Assembly (NCBI RefSeq): GCF_004798865.1
Contig: NW_025335589.1
Span: 12,729,909-12,793,908 of the forward strand
Reading direction: 5' to 3'
Source: Varanus komodoensis
Lineage: Eukaryota > Chordata > Lepidosauria > Squamata > Varanidae
DNA length: 64,000 nt
Every line of letters begins with the position of its first letter. Within the stretch, counting starts at the first letter, position 1. Below the pieces are notes generated by a model that searched no databases, had not been told where the DNA came from, and saw nothing but the letters and a program-made list of their open reading frames with translations. Positions 25,228 through 37,920 of this stretch are shown piece by piece. The position numbers were made by a program, and so were the translations under genes.

Positions 25228-25724
25228 GGCAGGAACTGGGCGTTGTTCTCATATAACCTCAGTTCTCCATCAGCTTCACTGGCTCCCCATTGAAGTCCGG
25301 ACCCAATTCAAGGTGTTGGTTATCACCTATAAAGCCCTTAACGGCTTGGGACCTGGTTACCTGAAGGAGCGCTTGTGTCCATATATGCCCTCCTGCCCCC
25401 TGAGATCAGCGGGGAAGGCCCTTCTCCGGGAGCCCTCTGTGAGGGATATTAGGAGGGTGAGTACCAGGACCACCTATGGAACGCGCTCCCCAGAGAGGTC
25501 CGCCTGGCACCGTCGTTATTTGTTTTCAGCGCCAGACCAAGACCAAGACCTTTTTATTTAAATGATATTTGAATTGTTAATCTGTGTTTTATTTAATGGT
25601 TTTATATTATCGCCGGGAACTCCAAATTTTTAATATTGTTCTATGCTTTATTTATTTTTCTTGTGAGCCGCCCTGAGGCTTCGGCAATGGGTGTGGCATA
25701 GAAATGTTATAAATAAATAAATAG
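25228..25724 (+). mobile_element. L2-like LINE, 3' end (about 0.5 kb)
   Basis: It encodes the RT C-terminus, read as 'LHQLHWLPIEVRTQFKVL' and 'ITYKALNGLGPGYLKE', then a 3' UTR with 'ccccagagaggtccgcctggcaccg', 'cctttttattta', and the end 'gagccgccctgaggcttcggc...ataaataaataaatag'. It is clearly the same family as 47.26-47.77 kb, about nine bases in ten alike by eye, so it is one of the younger insertions here. A small deletion relative to the other copy lies around 25470. No convincing target-site duplication was found. Confidence 0.9.
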
Positions 25725-28700
25725 GTGTTCATGCTTCAGTCAATAGGGTAAGTTCTAGCTTTTGAAAAATTTACTCAGAAATGTGAACTTTCTGCGTTCT
25801 TAACTACTTTTTGTGACAATTGGGGAGCACACTGGAACCATATAGGATATGTGGAGGACTACAGAAGATAGGAGTGATGGTGAGAATCAGGAGTTCCATC
25901 TTGTGTAAGAAGAAGCACTTTCTGCTAGTGCAAAGCTGATGTATAACCCAACCCAATATCTTGAGGGACACAAGCTAGTATCCTGAGGGGAATCATTATA
26001 TATTCCTTCAGACCAATGTCTTGGTATTTGTGGAACTCAGATAATGGAGAACATTTTTATTATATGCTCTTTTGTGATATTTATGCCAATCCCAGGAAGT
26101 AATTTACTGATCTGACTGATATTTGGTTGCCTTTTTCAACTTCGCTAAAACACCTCACCACTATGTTACGTTGAGAGCTGAAGGATTTTTTGTCAGACAA
26201 AAACTGAGAACACATTGGTCAAGAAATATCATAAATTTTCAGAATATACAGATGTGTTAAGACATTCCTTTAAGTGTATAGAATGCTAACATGCACTTCA
26301 CTTGCTTCAACTTTGGATGTAATTTTGTTACTTCTTGTTCTGTCTATGTTCAGAAATATTGCTGCCTTGTAATATTTCAGCTGGCTTTACTGTAAGCCTA
26401 GGCTACTAGCGAAGCTGTGAAAAATGAAGCAAGCCCTAAATTGCATGGAGAATAGGCAGGATACATGTATGAGAAATTATCCATAGCCACTTAAAATATG
26501 TATTTTTTATATATTTTGGTACTGTGTTCATCCCTTGCCCACAGTATTTCAGAACGCCTGTCATACCTGCTGTATTCCTTGCAGTGATTACTATTGTATT
26601 GATTTTAGATTCCCGACACACTCACATCATTTCCAATGATGTCTTTGTTTTGCTGATGCTCTGCCATGTATTTTTTTCCATTCACCATTTAATTTGTACA
26701 CTGGGAATTTTCTGATGCCTTGGAAACTTGTCTTTCAGTTTTTAACCCCTCCAAATTGAGCCCCTGAGTATAGTTGTTGTATATTTCCACTTCTGTTGTG
26801 AACAGCTCCACCAACACTCATATCAGGGAGCAAGCACACAACATGATAAAAAACTACCATGTTTTGAAATTATGGGAGGCTATCAAAGTACTCTATTGAC
26901 ATTTGACATTTGTCATTCTTAATTTAATAGTTGTCCCTGGTGTCTCATATTATAAAACTAGAATTTCTGCACCCTGTAGTGAAATCAATGCTGTGGCTGG
27001 CCCATTCCTTTTGTTTCACCTGTAAACAACAATATTAATCTGTAGGAAACTGTGTCTGCAGAAAGCACCATCTCCAGCATTCAGAAAGTATCAGTACTAG
27101 AATCACTGAAGCTTTGGCTACTGGGTGGTGTAGAAATTAATAAATGGGGACTGGGGGAATAAATGAATGAAAGTTATCATCCAGGAAATAATTTACTCTG
27201 AAGTATCTCCTTAGTGAGTGTTATAGTGGTTGTGTTAGGGTATTAAAAACTCCCAATTCATATCTACCCATTGATAACTCCCACTGAATTCAGCAGGGCT
27301 ACTCAGAGATAATACAGGTCGTACCCCACCCTTAAATATGTACAGATCAATCCCAACCTCTTCCAAAGGCCGTCTGAAAGGACTGCCGTGGGGTGGTGGG
27401 GAGGTGCCTGTTTGCCAATGGAGGGGAGAACATCTCTCTGGAGCTCATCTTGGTCACTGCAGTGTTCTTGCTGACAGCAAACAGTAATAGTCCCTGCAAT
27501 GGAGACTTCTGGGAACACAACAGTAGATGTTCTGCATCCACTAAAGTCAAAGTTAGACCAGTCTCCAATAAGGTCTCTGGATTAGCCCCCACATTAAAAA
27601 CACAGCTAAAGTTTAAAAGCAAAACCAAACCAAAAAAAACAAAAACAAAAAAAAAAAACAAGAAAAGCCCTCTCTTCTCTGGTTGAGGGAAGCAGGCATG
27701 GCTTTGGAAGTGGTGGAGATTCTCCATCTTCACAACCCCCAACCTTATACATGTTGAGGCAGAAAAATGGCCTGCAATTCACAGCATGTTTTGACTGTCT
27801 AAAAGTGCATAGGAGTGTATCCTTTGTTGCATTTAACCAGAAATTCTATTAAAGTCTAGTTTGGGATTCTTAGTTTTAAGTTGTAATATTCATGTGACAC
27901 TGTCAATTCACTCTTAAGATGACCCTTGATATGGAATGGGATCCATTAGAAAATGTGTTTATTCCAGTGTGAGTATATAACTCAATTTTAGGAGACAGAG
28001 ATTGAAAATACATGTTTTATACACTCTCAGTAATGTACCACTGTGAGCAAAAGATGTATTACAGACATTTAAATCATTGATAAAATGCCAGGATTTATTT
28101 ATAAAAATTACCACCTTCATTTATGGGTCATTTTTCCAGTGCATATCCACTGGTATGATATTAATTCTTCTTGCTTGCATTTCATGGGTACACACAGATT
28201 TTATTTCCATACTTTTCATTATTATTTTGTTTTAATGAATAGAGAACATGAATTTGAGTACAAGAACTGTAATTATTAGCTCAAATTAGCAGCTAACACA
28301 TCATTATGCAACCGTATTTTGATATCAACTAACAATTACACAAATAATTTATTGCTTTTATACTTGGTTAACATCTTTATTTGTGATGATTAAGAATACA
28401 GCAACAAGAATAAATACAGTTCTCTGCCATTTCTAGAGCTAATTTGGGAACCACTTTGGTTTCGTTTGGTTGTTTAAAATATAACCATGTTACAAAAGGC
28501 TGCCCCAGTGCTGTTAACCTGAGATTCATCAAGTATGAAGAGTCAACTTTTCTAAGGGTTTTTGATCCAACCTTATATATACAGCAATTACATTACAAAG
28601 ATGATTGATTACTAGGTCATCCTTTCTACTGCAGAGTCATCAGTAGCTTTTGCTTCTGAAGGTGAAAATCTGTGCAACTTTAGACAGGAAAAAAATGCCT

Positions 28701-30585
28701 AGCATATTGTACAGAAACCCAGTATATTGCACAGTCATTGATCCAATGTCTCTATTTAGAATGAAAGAGGGACAAGGATCTGCCACCAAACTGTGACCAG
28801 ACAACCAGGCATTGGCCATGGCATGTCATATTTCTTCAGACATCTGTGGAAGTGGAGTCGCTATCCTCAACATAACAAGATATGGACAACCCAGTGTTGT
28901 GCCAAGAGAGTAGAGAAAAATTTTGAGCTATCAAAAGGATTACGACCACAATGTAATAATGGGTATTGTTTCACATAATTTTAATTATGAAATGTAGAAA
29001 TCAAAATTGGCCACTGATGCCTTATGAGCTCAGGATAACAGCTAATTATGCTCCAGAGCAATTTCAGTTTTGTGGGAATGACAAAATAACACAACTATGC
29101 ATTATATATTGATAAAACAACACAAATACATTTTTTCATTTTGTTCTCCTTTTAAAACTATACTTCATGAGTTTCTTTGCTTCCAGAAATCTTGCTATTT
29201 TCCTCACGGGAAGATTTTTCTTTTTCTAAAGTGCACCACAAAAGTCTGACCACAAAAGTATGGACAAACACCATTTAGAGCAAGTTTTTTTTTAAGTGTA
29301 GACAGCTTATAATATATGAATAAGCCATAAAGATGCTGAATGTAGGGCTTACATGTGAGGCATCAGCATGATGGTTTGATATAATACCACTATAACAACA
29401 TAGAATAAATGCCAATATTAAAGGAGAATTATATGAGGAGAAAATTATACTCATGAGCTATTACACAATATAAAATTGGCTTTTTTCCCTTATTCAATAA
29501 AGCTAGCAGGCAGAAAGAAAGGAAAAGGGTTGATGAAGGCAAGAACCTATTTCTAGATTGCTTTCTGAATACTTTTAGGTGCTACAATACAGCAGTGTTC
29601 ATGTCAGAATATTCTTCAAGTGGAAAAAGACAAAATAAATGGGGTGGTCTGTTCAAGCAAAGGACAAGAGCTTTCATAAGATTATTTTCACAAGCTCCAA
29701 CAAGAACAATACCAATTTCTTACTGAAATGTACTTGGTGTTAAATTTTATTCCCTAGATAGGAGTAAGGCATACTATTGAGAAGAAGTTAGTCAGCAGGG
29801 TTTATTTTTTATATTAACCTTCCATGTGATTCAAAGAAGTCAGCTACTAGTTCTGGCTGACAAGTTAGTATATGGAGCAGGGAATGAAAAAACCAAACTA
29901 ACAGAATGTCAACAGCTGCAAAGAAAGAAAATCATTCACTGTTAAGACTAGAGGTTTGAAAAACAGTCACTCCACATAAAGGTACATTTGCTGGAGATCC
30001 AAAATGGTCCAGATAAAGAGAACTTAATTGCATTTCTCCCTCAATTAATACCCAAGGCTCCTTACGTAAATTCAATCAAGGATCCAATATATATGCAAGG
30101 ATTCTGGGCACTCCCAGAGAGTCTCAGAATGACAGTAAGAGATAAAAATAGTTATCAGGGTCACTATCTGACTTCTCTGAGCAACTAGATATTTATACAT
30201 AGCTATTTCTTTCACAAAAGGAAATAAATGATTCTTCTAAAACAATATAATAATGTAATACATTTATTTAAGAAATAGATATAAGGAGGGACAATAATCT
30301 AATCCCAATATGTATGGTTGGATTAAGACATGCCAAGAGTATAGCATATCAAACTGTAAAATTACCATGAGAGGAACAGGGCTGATTATATGACTAGGAT
30401 TAGCACCAAAGTATAGTTGGGAAACACAAAGCTGCATCTTGGAAAACAGCTTTTAAACACAGATTCATTGAATGGTCAGCATGCAAGACCGTTGCATCTA
30501 TGCATATAAGGAAAAGCATATTTTAATTTTCCAAGTACTTTAACAGTCAGTTGGTTATATCCTTGATTTTATCATCATTTATCAG
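25725..30585. other. Non-coding DNA, nothing firmly assigned
   Basis: About 4.9 kb without a recognised gene. A fragment near 27262-27300 ('cccactgaattcagcagggctactcagag') resembles the small palindromic repeat family. An A-rich tract lies at 27606-27660. Open frames on both strands around 27300-27740 overlap the A-rich tract and are not protein-like. Confidence 0.5.
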
Positions 30586-30589
30586 ATTG

Positions 30590-30705
30590 AGTGTGTTGTT
30601 TGTTGCATATGGTTTCTTTGTTTTTTGGTTTTTGTAAAGTGTCCAGAGACTTTTAGGATTGGACAGCACATTAAAATTTCAAATAAATAAATAAACATTT
30701 TCTTT
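30590..30705 (+). mobile_element. L2/CR1-type LINE 3' end remnant
   Basis: The end '...gtaaagtgtccagagacttttaggattggacagcacattaaaa...aaataaataaataaac' is a decayed version of the 'gtaaaccgcccagagacttc...gggcggtataaa' LINE 3' end with an AATA-rich tail. Old, non-coding. Confidence 0.55.
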
Positions 30706-32439
30706 CATGTACAGAGTAAACTGGTCAGGACCTGCCCTGAGCAAAGAATGAAACAGTTCTCCCTCTTCCGTGACATACAGAAGCTGACCAGACTGCTATT
30801 TGAATATTACTTCCATACCAAGAGTGGAAAATCATCCCCTGCCACACCTGAGAGCAGCAAACCAGCATAAAGGAGAAGGCTTATCTCCTTCAAACCTGAT
30901 GCCCCTCCACAGCTTCTTCCAGCTGAGGGAACAGTTCACTTTCCCTAGTGGTGGGGTCAGATAAATGTTAGCTTTTATACTCTGCTTGTTTGTAAACAAC
31001 ATAAGTACAGCAGGACATGAAACTCATATCCTGATGCTTGTTGACTTGGAACCAAGTCCCAAAGAACTTGAAGGATGGGAATGTGGGCTTATTTTAATTT
31101 GGAAGATATAGAGGCTTCTTGAAGTTGCTCTCTGTGGTGCAAAGAAGGAATATGCTTCTGCCATGGTGGTATCAGTATCATCCGGTTCAGTGGTTCAAAG
31201 TGCTTACTTGCTTACTATGTTCATACCCTGCCTACTGGAGTAAACTATCTACAATGTTCTGTGAGAGATTACAGTACATTTTACAGATAGGCAGCAGGAC
31301 ATTAGAGGCCAGTGGTTTGTGTACAATGTTTGTGTACAATGTGGGTCACCCACCACTACCACCTTCAGCTAGCCAGCCAGGTCTACTGATAGGACAGAGT
31401 CTAAGATGGAGGTATCATTAGCTTCCTTTTCTTGCAATTACCAACTTAAATTTCATCTGCTGTTATCTTTGAGATGTAAAAAGTTTCATGCAGGCAATCT
31501 TAGATCCTTATTTCACCTAGCTCATGAAGACCAGCTGGGAGAAATGAGTCTCTCTCTAGTCTCTGTTTCAATGTTTCTCTGGGAAAGAATCAATGCCAGC
31601 TCCTCTAATTATTGAGCCAACTATGAACTGCATATGTAGCACCTTTAGGCAACAGTGTGAGGCACAGCAACACATGCTCACTTACATAAATACAGTATGA
31701 TGTGCTAAAAATCTTAAGATGAGGTGCACAGATATGATCAACCAGAACCTCTTAGCCCAATCGGATCTACTGTAGAACTGTGTGGATCACTACCAAGGAA
31801 TGCAATATTCCTGTCAGATGTCTCACCCCTACTTCCATCTTGAAGAAGCTGGTGAAACTCATTGCAAGGTTATCAGAAAGTTAACTTTCTGCAACATATG
31901 ATTCTGTGTTGCAAAGGAGGTGGACAATTAGCCAATAAAGTGTAATAATGCTGCAGTGAACAAAAGGGTGACAGTTTCTCTGTTATGCAGCACTTGTTTT
32001 AACTGATAGGTGGTTGTGATTTATAATTTTGCCTACATAAAAATTAAATCGATTTTTTTAGAAGCAATAACATTGACTGATTTGGAGAACAATGGCAAAA
32101 GGAAGCTATTCAGAAAATTAAATAACTTCTACCAGCTATTGTAGAAGTTCATTACTTTGCACTTTTTAATTGGGGAGACTTAAAAGTTAATAAATCACCT
32201 TCAAGAGCTTCTCTGCACCTGTTAGTAATGGTTAGTAATGTATCCAGCACATGCAGTGCAATTCCAGAAAATGCTATGCCTTTCTCTGGCAGCATCTGAG
32301 CAACATACCTTACTCCTTCTGTTATGGTCTTCTGTCACTAAATAACATCATTTCTTTTTTGAGCATGGCTTTTTTCTGGTATTTTTAGTTTCCCTGTTTG
32401 TTTTGGGGTGGTTCTGTCCAGCCATCACTGTGTTCATTT
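30706..32439. other. Non-coding DNA, nothing assigned
   Basis: No exon or repeat family recognised. Two trivial direct duplications are present, 'tttgtgtacaatg' twice near 31317-31343 and 'ggttagtaat' twice near 32220-32240. Confidence 0.5.
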
Positions 32440-32535
32440 TATGTAATTGCTCTGTATTTTCTTAATAGTGAAGCACCTTTGGACCTCCTGCTTAAGTGAG
32501 AACTCGGGATAAACACATGAATACATAAAATGAAT
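32440..32535 (+). mobile_element. LINE 3' end remnant (weak)
   Basis: 'gtgaagcacctttggacctcctgcttaag...gggataaacac...aatacataaaa' follows the pattern of a decayed reptile LINE 3' end. The call rests on pattern only. Confidence 0.35.
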
Positions 32536-35500
32536 TAGAGTCCCTATACCAGTTTAATAAATACTGCAAATGGAATTTAGTCCCCACCTAAAGCCCTGGG
32601 TCCAACAAGATGTGATATAGGAGTTCCATATGCTACCATGACCTTCTTTTTCCTGAAAAAAAGTAGCTGTGCATAAGGAAGAGTTGTCTGAATTGGGCCC
32701 ATGGCATGGAGACAAAGGGCTGGGATCCCTGGGCTAAGGCTCCAATCTAATTCTATGTTGTGGGTGATTTTTCAGAAAGCAAAAGACTGAAGAAGCTGCA
32801 AAGACAGAGATCCCAAATTACATCACATCTTGCCATTAGATTGCTTTCCAAGAGATGGGGTTGACATAAGAACTTTTCCTAAACCCTTTCCTGCTATCAT
32901 CTACATGAATTTCCCCCTATCTTTTCAATATTAAGTTTACTTAGCACCATGTCTGCACCAAAGTCAATCATAAGTACATTTAGCTTTAACCAGAGGATGT
33001 AGTCCCTGTTTAAGGGCTAGTTATGATTGCCATTAGACTCTATGCAAACATACTACTACACCAACATTACTGTTGAAAAGGGAGAAGAAAATTCACACAA
33101 GACAGATGGGAGAAAACCCACTGGCATTCCATATTTCCAGTGGAACCTAAGTTAAGAAATGAGGAAGCGCAAGTCTGCACCAAGCCTCCATGTATTAGCT
33201 AAATCTGAAGAAGAATATAGGGCATAAAGTATGAAATACGCTGTCAAAGTTATCTGAAGGTATATTTTCCTATCTTCCTTATGATCATTGAGTTTATGGA
33301 GCTATTAAAACATTGGCATGAGAGATCCTCATGAGGACTTCCCTCCACCCAAAGTACTCATCTACAAATAAAAATAAACCTTTAAGAACAATCTGGTTTT
33401 TTTTCCTCCTCTGGTGGGAATAAAGGCAAAATTGCCTATGCTGAAAATGGGAGTTGTGCCTCCTGGGATTTTTATTCTGATGTTAAAAGGAAAGCAGTTG
33501 TTCTGTAGAAAATTGTTTGTTTCTCTAGCATCAAGGAAAAAATGATTTTTTCAAAAGGCATTTAAAAGAAATGCACATCATTTAAGGTCGAGTCAACTAT
33601 TATATAAAGCTTTTTGCAAAAAGAATAACTTCACTTAGATGTGCTAATAAATAGTGCTCGATACTGGCATTTTTCTGGCTTTCCAGAAATTGCTTCGGGT
33701 ATGAAGTTTTGTCAGATTGCAGTAGGATGTGAATTCTTCCTCACCTACAAAGTTGTATTTTGCTAATTAGAATAAAAGGGAAGATTTACTTACTGGGCAA
33801 GTTTGTGTGATGCAATAACCCAGAGATTGCTTATAAACCATCCATGAGGCCATTAGGCCTTGGGCCCACTGACATGCCTCACAAGTGATCACACAAAGTC
33901 GGGTTTAGGCCAACCCTCCCCTCCCCTACCCCAAGATTGTGAACCTGTGTGTGTGTGTGTGTATGCGTGTTTTGTAATTTCTGTTCCCATTTCTGCCAGC
34001 CACAAGCTGGCAATACCCAGAAAGGAACTGCAGTGATACATTGAGGGGTTGCCTATGGATGCCCTTTCAAAAGAAAAAAGCTTGAAGTCTGCTATTGAGC
34101 AGAAAGAAGTGCATTTCAAAATAAAAAACAAAACCTTTGACTGTCCTGCTTGTGCAAATGATGCCGGCAGGCTTAGTGCAAAGAGAACCCTGAGGGTGCT
34201 TGCTGGTAAAACCCACAACCTCCACTCCTCCAGCATGGGGTACGGTGCCCCCCACTACACAAACACACATGACTTTGCAAGTAGATGGCAACCTTGACAG
34301 GTCCTAAACTGCTGTCACTTTGCAAAGTAAAGCTTCAGGAGACACATTCTGTAAAAAGGGGCTCTTTCCCCCTTTTGCAGTACAGTTCCCTGCTTTCTTT
34401 TGGGGAAAACAGGTGTCCCTTGTGACTCACTGATATTGGACCTTCTCCCTCATTTGTGCCCTGAACCATCTGAACATGCATTCTACAGTGTATAATGAAA
34501 GGGACACCCCTGGACTGCAAGCCAAATAAAGCCACTCAAAGACACCCTTCCACCACCCCTACTGGCTGAATCTGTGGTATTATCTCCAATCGGTGAACAG
34601 AGGTAACTTTGCTAGAGGCAGTCCTGTCTCCTGATGTCTTTCAGACCATGGAAGACACTGCACCTTTGATGAGCCATTTTCAGCTTCAGTTCCAGTTAAA
34701 CTGTCTGGTCAGCTTTTGTAGGAAACACACTTTTCCCCCCTGAGGTTGTATTGTGACAAGCAAGACCTGAACCACAAACACAGTGCTTTACAAGCATCTG
34801 CATGAACCTGTTTAAAAAGAATATTCTTTCCACAAAGAATGGCATTAAAAGAAAGAAAAAACTTATTTGAAGGAAACAGGTTTACTGGTAATCCTAATAG
34901 GCCTATGGCACCAGATAAAGGCATAGCCGGCATTTGTTGGTTTGTAGTCAGAAATCTTGGTGGCTGCTCAGTATGCTATTCAGATACAATTGGTTTAATC
35001 TCCTTTCTTTAAATCTGAAAATGTTGCAGCCTATGCCTGGTTCATTGAAGTAATGCTTACATCTTGCACACAACTCAGAAATGGCATCTATACACATTTC
35101 AGAAGGATGCCAAAAGTACTTTCCACCTGTTTCAGGAAGGACGAATGGTATTGATAAATGATCTGCAACAAGTCATTAGCAATTCAAAATATGTCCCAAG
35201 TGGAAATACCCTTACAAATGTTTCATGTTTCAGTGCCTAGTAAATCAAGAATAATTTGTAAAATCTAAGGACTTTGATCATAGCTTCATGTCCACGTTTG
35301 TATTCACACATTTCTACAACTGCTGTTTGAAAGAAAATAACAGTATTTGAATTCTTATGGGAGAAATGTTCTACCAATAAAGTCAAGCCCTAAATTGTAT
35401 TATTTAAATATTAAATATTAATTAAAATATTTAAAAAATGAAACTTGTATTCTGGGAAAAAAATTGCAGCCTGAATAAATTAATGAATAATTGCAGCTTA

Positions 35501-35739
35501 AAAATTCAAAGCATTATAATATGTTATATATACTTCTATATAATTATGAATTGTCTTTCTGCTCACAAGAGGGCATAAGACAGCATGCAACTTTAAATAC
35601 AGTATATTTAAAATATAACTAAATTAAAATATCACAGCCATCTTTAAATCAAACCAAACAGAAGGTTAAAAAACCTATCAAAAGCTGGGTAGAACAGAGC
35701 TGTTTTTTTGCAGTCCACATAAACCTAGGCAAAATGGAG
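32536..35739. other. Non-coding DNA, nothing assigned
   Basis: About 3.2 kb without a recognised gene. A (GT)n run of ~8 units lies at 33946-33962. The segment 33,880-34,700 is somewhat more GC-rich, with opposing open frames (33889-34297), but neither strand resembles a known protein. An AT-only stretch at 35,397-35,440 alternates TATTTAAATATT-type words. Confidence 0.5.
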
Positions 35740-35844
35740 CTACCCCGACTTCCTCAAAAACAAACTTTCCCAAATGGAGTACAGCTATGGGGAAACCTCC
35801 GTCAGATGTACCCATCAAATGGACATTTCTTGGTGATGGGATAT

Positions 35845-35957
35845 TCAAGAAGGCCACTGAAGAAAACCATAATTTATAGACCAAGTTGGATGAGAAGAGG
35901 CAATCTTTCAGCTATTCTGGACCAAAACCATTGAGGTATTGATAGACAGCACCTTGG
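35845..35957 (+). mobile_element. Old LINE-derived fragment
   Basis: 'gaagaggcaatctttcagctattctgg' followed by 'accattgaggtattgatagacagcaccttgg' resembles a common squamate repeat reading 'ggcggtctttcaggtattctgg...ccatttagggctttgtaggtcagtaccagcaccttg'. I place it loosely with CR1/L2-like LINEs. Boundaries are approximate. Confidence 0.4.
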
Positions 35958-36012
35958 GACATTGGCCTTATACTGAGTCAGACTGTCAGTCCATCCAGCC
36001 CAGTACGCTCAA
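35958..36012 (+). repeat. Fragment of a squamate SINE-like repeat
   Basis: 'ccttatactgagtcagactgtcagtccatcc' split over this stretch matches from memory the start of a very frequent squamate repeat ('gccttatactgagtcagaccattggtccatctagctcagta'), which contains a tRNA-like sequence on its other strand. Only the first ~55 bp is recognisable. Confidence 0.5.
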
Positions 36013-37010
36013 GATGGACTTTTCAGAAGGATTTTTTTCTAGTCATGTTATTGTGGAATTAAACTTGGTAATAACATTGAAAACAAATTCTACAGAATGC
36101 ACAGAGAGTATCATTCTATAATGTAGTACATGGTCTTCCATACAAGTTCTTCATCTTACAGTTTTTGAATAACAAACATCTTATCTTAAATCTTAAAAAG
36201 TGTTTCACTCATATTTCTTAGGGGATTTCTCTCAGCATCCCCAATTCTTTTTCTATTTTTCCAAAGAAGTCTCAGCAAGGATCTGTTTTGCACATTTATT
36301 TCATTTTCCCTGGACCTTCACATCTTTAAATCATACATAATTTGCTCTTTGAATTATATTCAACGCATATGCTCCCTTGAGCAAACCCATACCTTTGCAC
36401 CTGGAAACAAAACACAGAAGTAATAAGGCTCTTTTTGTCTTATATGCTATCAACACAGCAAAGTGGTAGCTCTTTAAACACATGATGATATGAAATTATT
36501 GATGGACAAAGATTAAATTTAAAAGGTTATTACAATACATAATTCACAAAATTATTAAAGGAATTGTTCAGTTATGAATCCATGTAAGAACTGTGGGTTT
36601 CTAAAGCCAACTTTCAGTGCAGTTGCAGTATCTTTATTTCTCATGTGCTAACTTAGTTTCTGTCAATGAAACTTCCATGGACCTGATAAACATCCAGTTC
36701 TATCTTCTGATGGCAAAAATGTTTTCCTCTCACAGTTTCATGTCATTTTTCCAGGTGTTTCCTCTCTTTAAAATTTAGTTAAACTGTATTCTGTTTATGT
36801 TAAGAAAATAATAAAAAAACTGTAGTTAAATAACAGCTTGTGTTCATCTAGTTTTTGCAGATTTTTGTTATTGTTTTTTTAAAGATATTATAATTTTTAC
36901 ATGGGCTTTAAAAAAAAGAAATAAAAATGTGCAATAGGCTGTCAGGATATGTTATTGTATGATATGAAACACTACATTCTAACATTGTTGTCTGGATGGT
37001 ATAAATTGGT
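36013..37010. other. Non-coding DNA with one weak exon candidate
   Basis: AT-rich. On the minus strand a fair splice acceptor ('tgtgttttgtttccag') precedes position 36400 and is followed by an open frame of 24 codons to a stop at 36326-36328, with AATAAA on the minus strand at 36300-36295. This would be in phase with the exon at 37921-38061, but signals of this strength also arise by chance in AT-rich DNA. Confidence 0.2.
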
Positions 37011-37084
37011 GTCCTCCAACACAGCTGTTGGATCCAATAGCCTTCTTGGCCCCTTCCAACTCTAGTATTCTATAATTGTATGAA
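37011..37084 (+). mobile_element. CR1 LINE 3' tail
   Basis: 'gttggatccaatagccttcttgg' then 'ccccttccaactctagtattctataattgtatg' is the CR1 3' terminus with a degenerate ATTCTATG tail. Roughly 75 bp only; old. Confidence 0.75.
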
Positions 37085-37289
37085 ATATCTATTGAAATGG
37101 GATGTACTGATTTTTTCATTTTTAAATAACAATTATATGACTCATATAAATATGGACCACTAGATAACTAAAGTGTAATGTCATTTTGAAGATTCTTAGG
37201 GCCACTTTGTACATGGATTGATGTATCTGATTGATGTGAAATGACACATTTCTATGACAAACGCAATGCCACGTGGATGAGGAATGCAT

Positions 37290-37488
37290 TTATGGTGATT
37301 TACATAATCCTCTTCCATTCCATTTTATCCCCATAACAACATTCCATTTTATCCCCATAACAACAACCCTGTGAGGTAGGTTAGACTGAGAGTCAGTGAC
37401 TGGCTCAAAGTCCCCCAGTGACCTTCATGGCTGACTGCAAACTGGAACTTGCATCTTCTGAGTCCCAGGCCAATACTTAGAGAACCAA
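37290..37488 (-). mobile_element. tRNA-derived squamate SINE with internal 24-bp tandem duplication
   Basis: On the minus strand it reads tRNA-like head, 'cagccatgaaggtcactggggg', 'gtcactgactctcagtctaac', 'ctacctcacagggttgttgtt', the core of the same SINE family as at 15.6, 40.95 and 43.7 kb. Within it, 'attccattttatccccataa' plus four bases (24 bp) occurs twice in direct tandem at 37317-37340 and 37341-37364. The 3' tail is missing or decayed. Confidence 0.75.
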
Positions 37489-37920
37489 AATCCTAGATTA
37501 AATGTTGCCTATCCCGAATCTTTATCCAAGAATGTAACATGTATTTATATCAACACCTGAACATTGTACAGAAACTACCTAAAAGCTTCCTCTAGGCCCC
37601 TAGCCCAATCCTTGTTTTCCTATTTTTAACCTTTTATGTGATTTCACCTTCTACATGGAGGTGCTTTAGCCTGTATAAATATATGTATGTAACTTGAAAG
37701 CACTCACCAGTCCCGTCTTCTAAGAAGGAAATCTCAGTATTTGCAATGTCTAAAGTTCCATTTTGTAAGCAATATCACCAACTAATAGGATCAATGACTT
37801 AAGTATATAATCAATGAAAAATTTGTGGTTCCAATTAAGACCTTAACAAAAGAGCCTTTGCTGTTTCTGGAGATACAATAAAGAACTCAAAAGCAAATAC
37901 TGTTGTCAGATCTACAATAC
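37489..37920. other. Non-coding DNA; would be intron downstream of the exon at 37921-38061
   Basis: Nothing recognised. On the minus strand it begins with the donor GTATTG just left of 37921. Confidence 0.45.

Noticed and set aside
27303-27742. Opposing frames of ~100-130 codons
   Set aside because: They run through an A/T homopolymer-like tract giving poly-K or poly-F; not protein-like.
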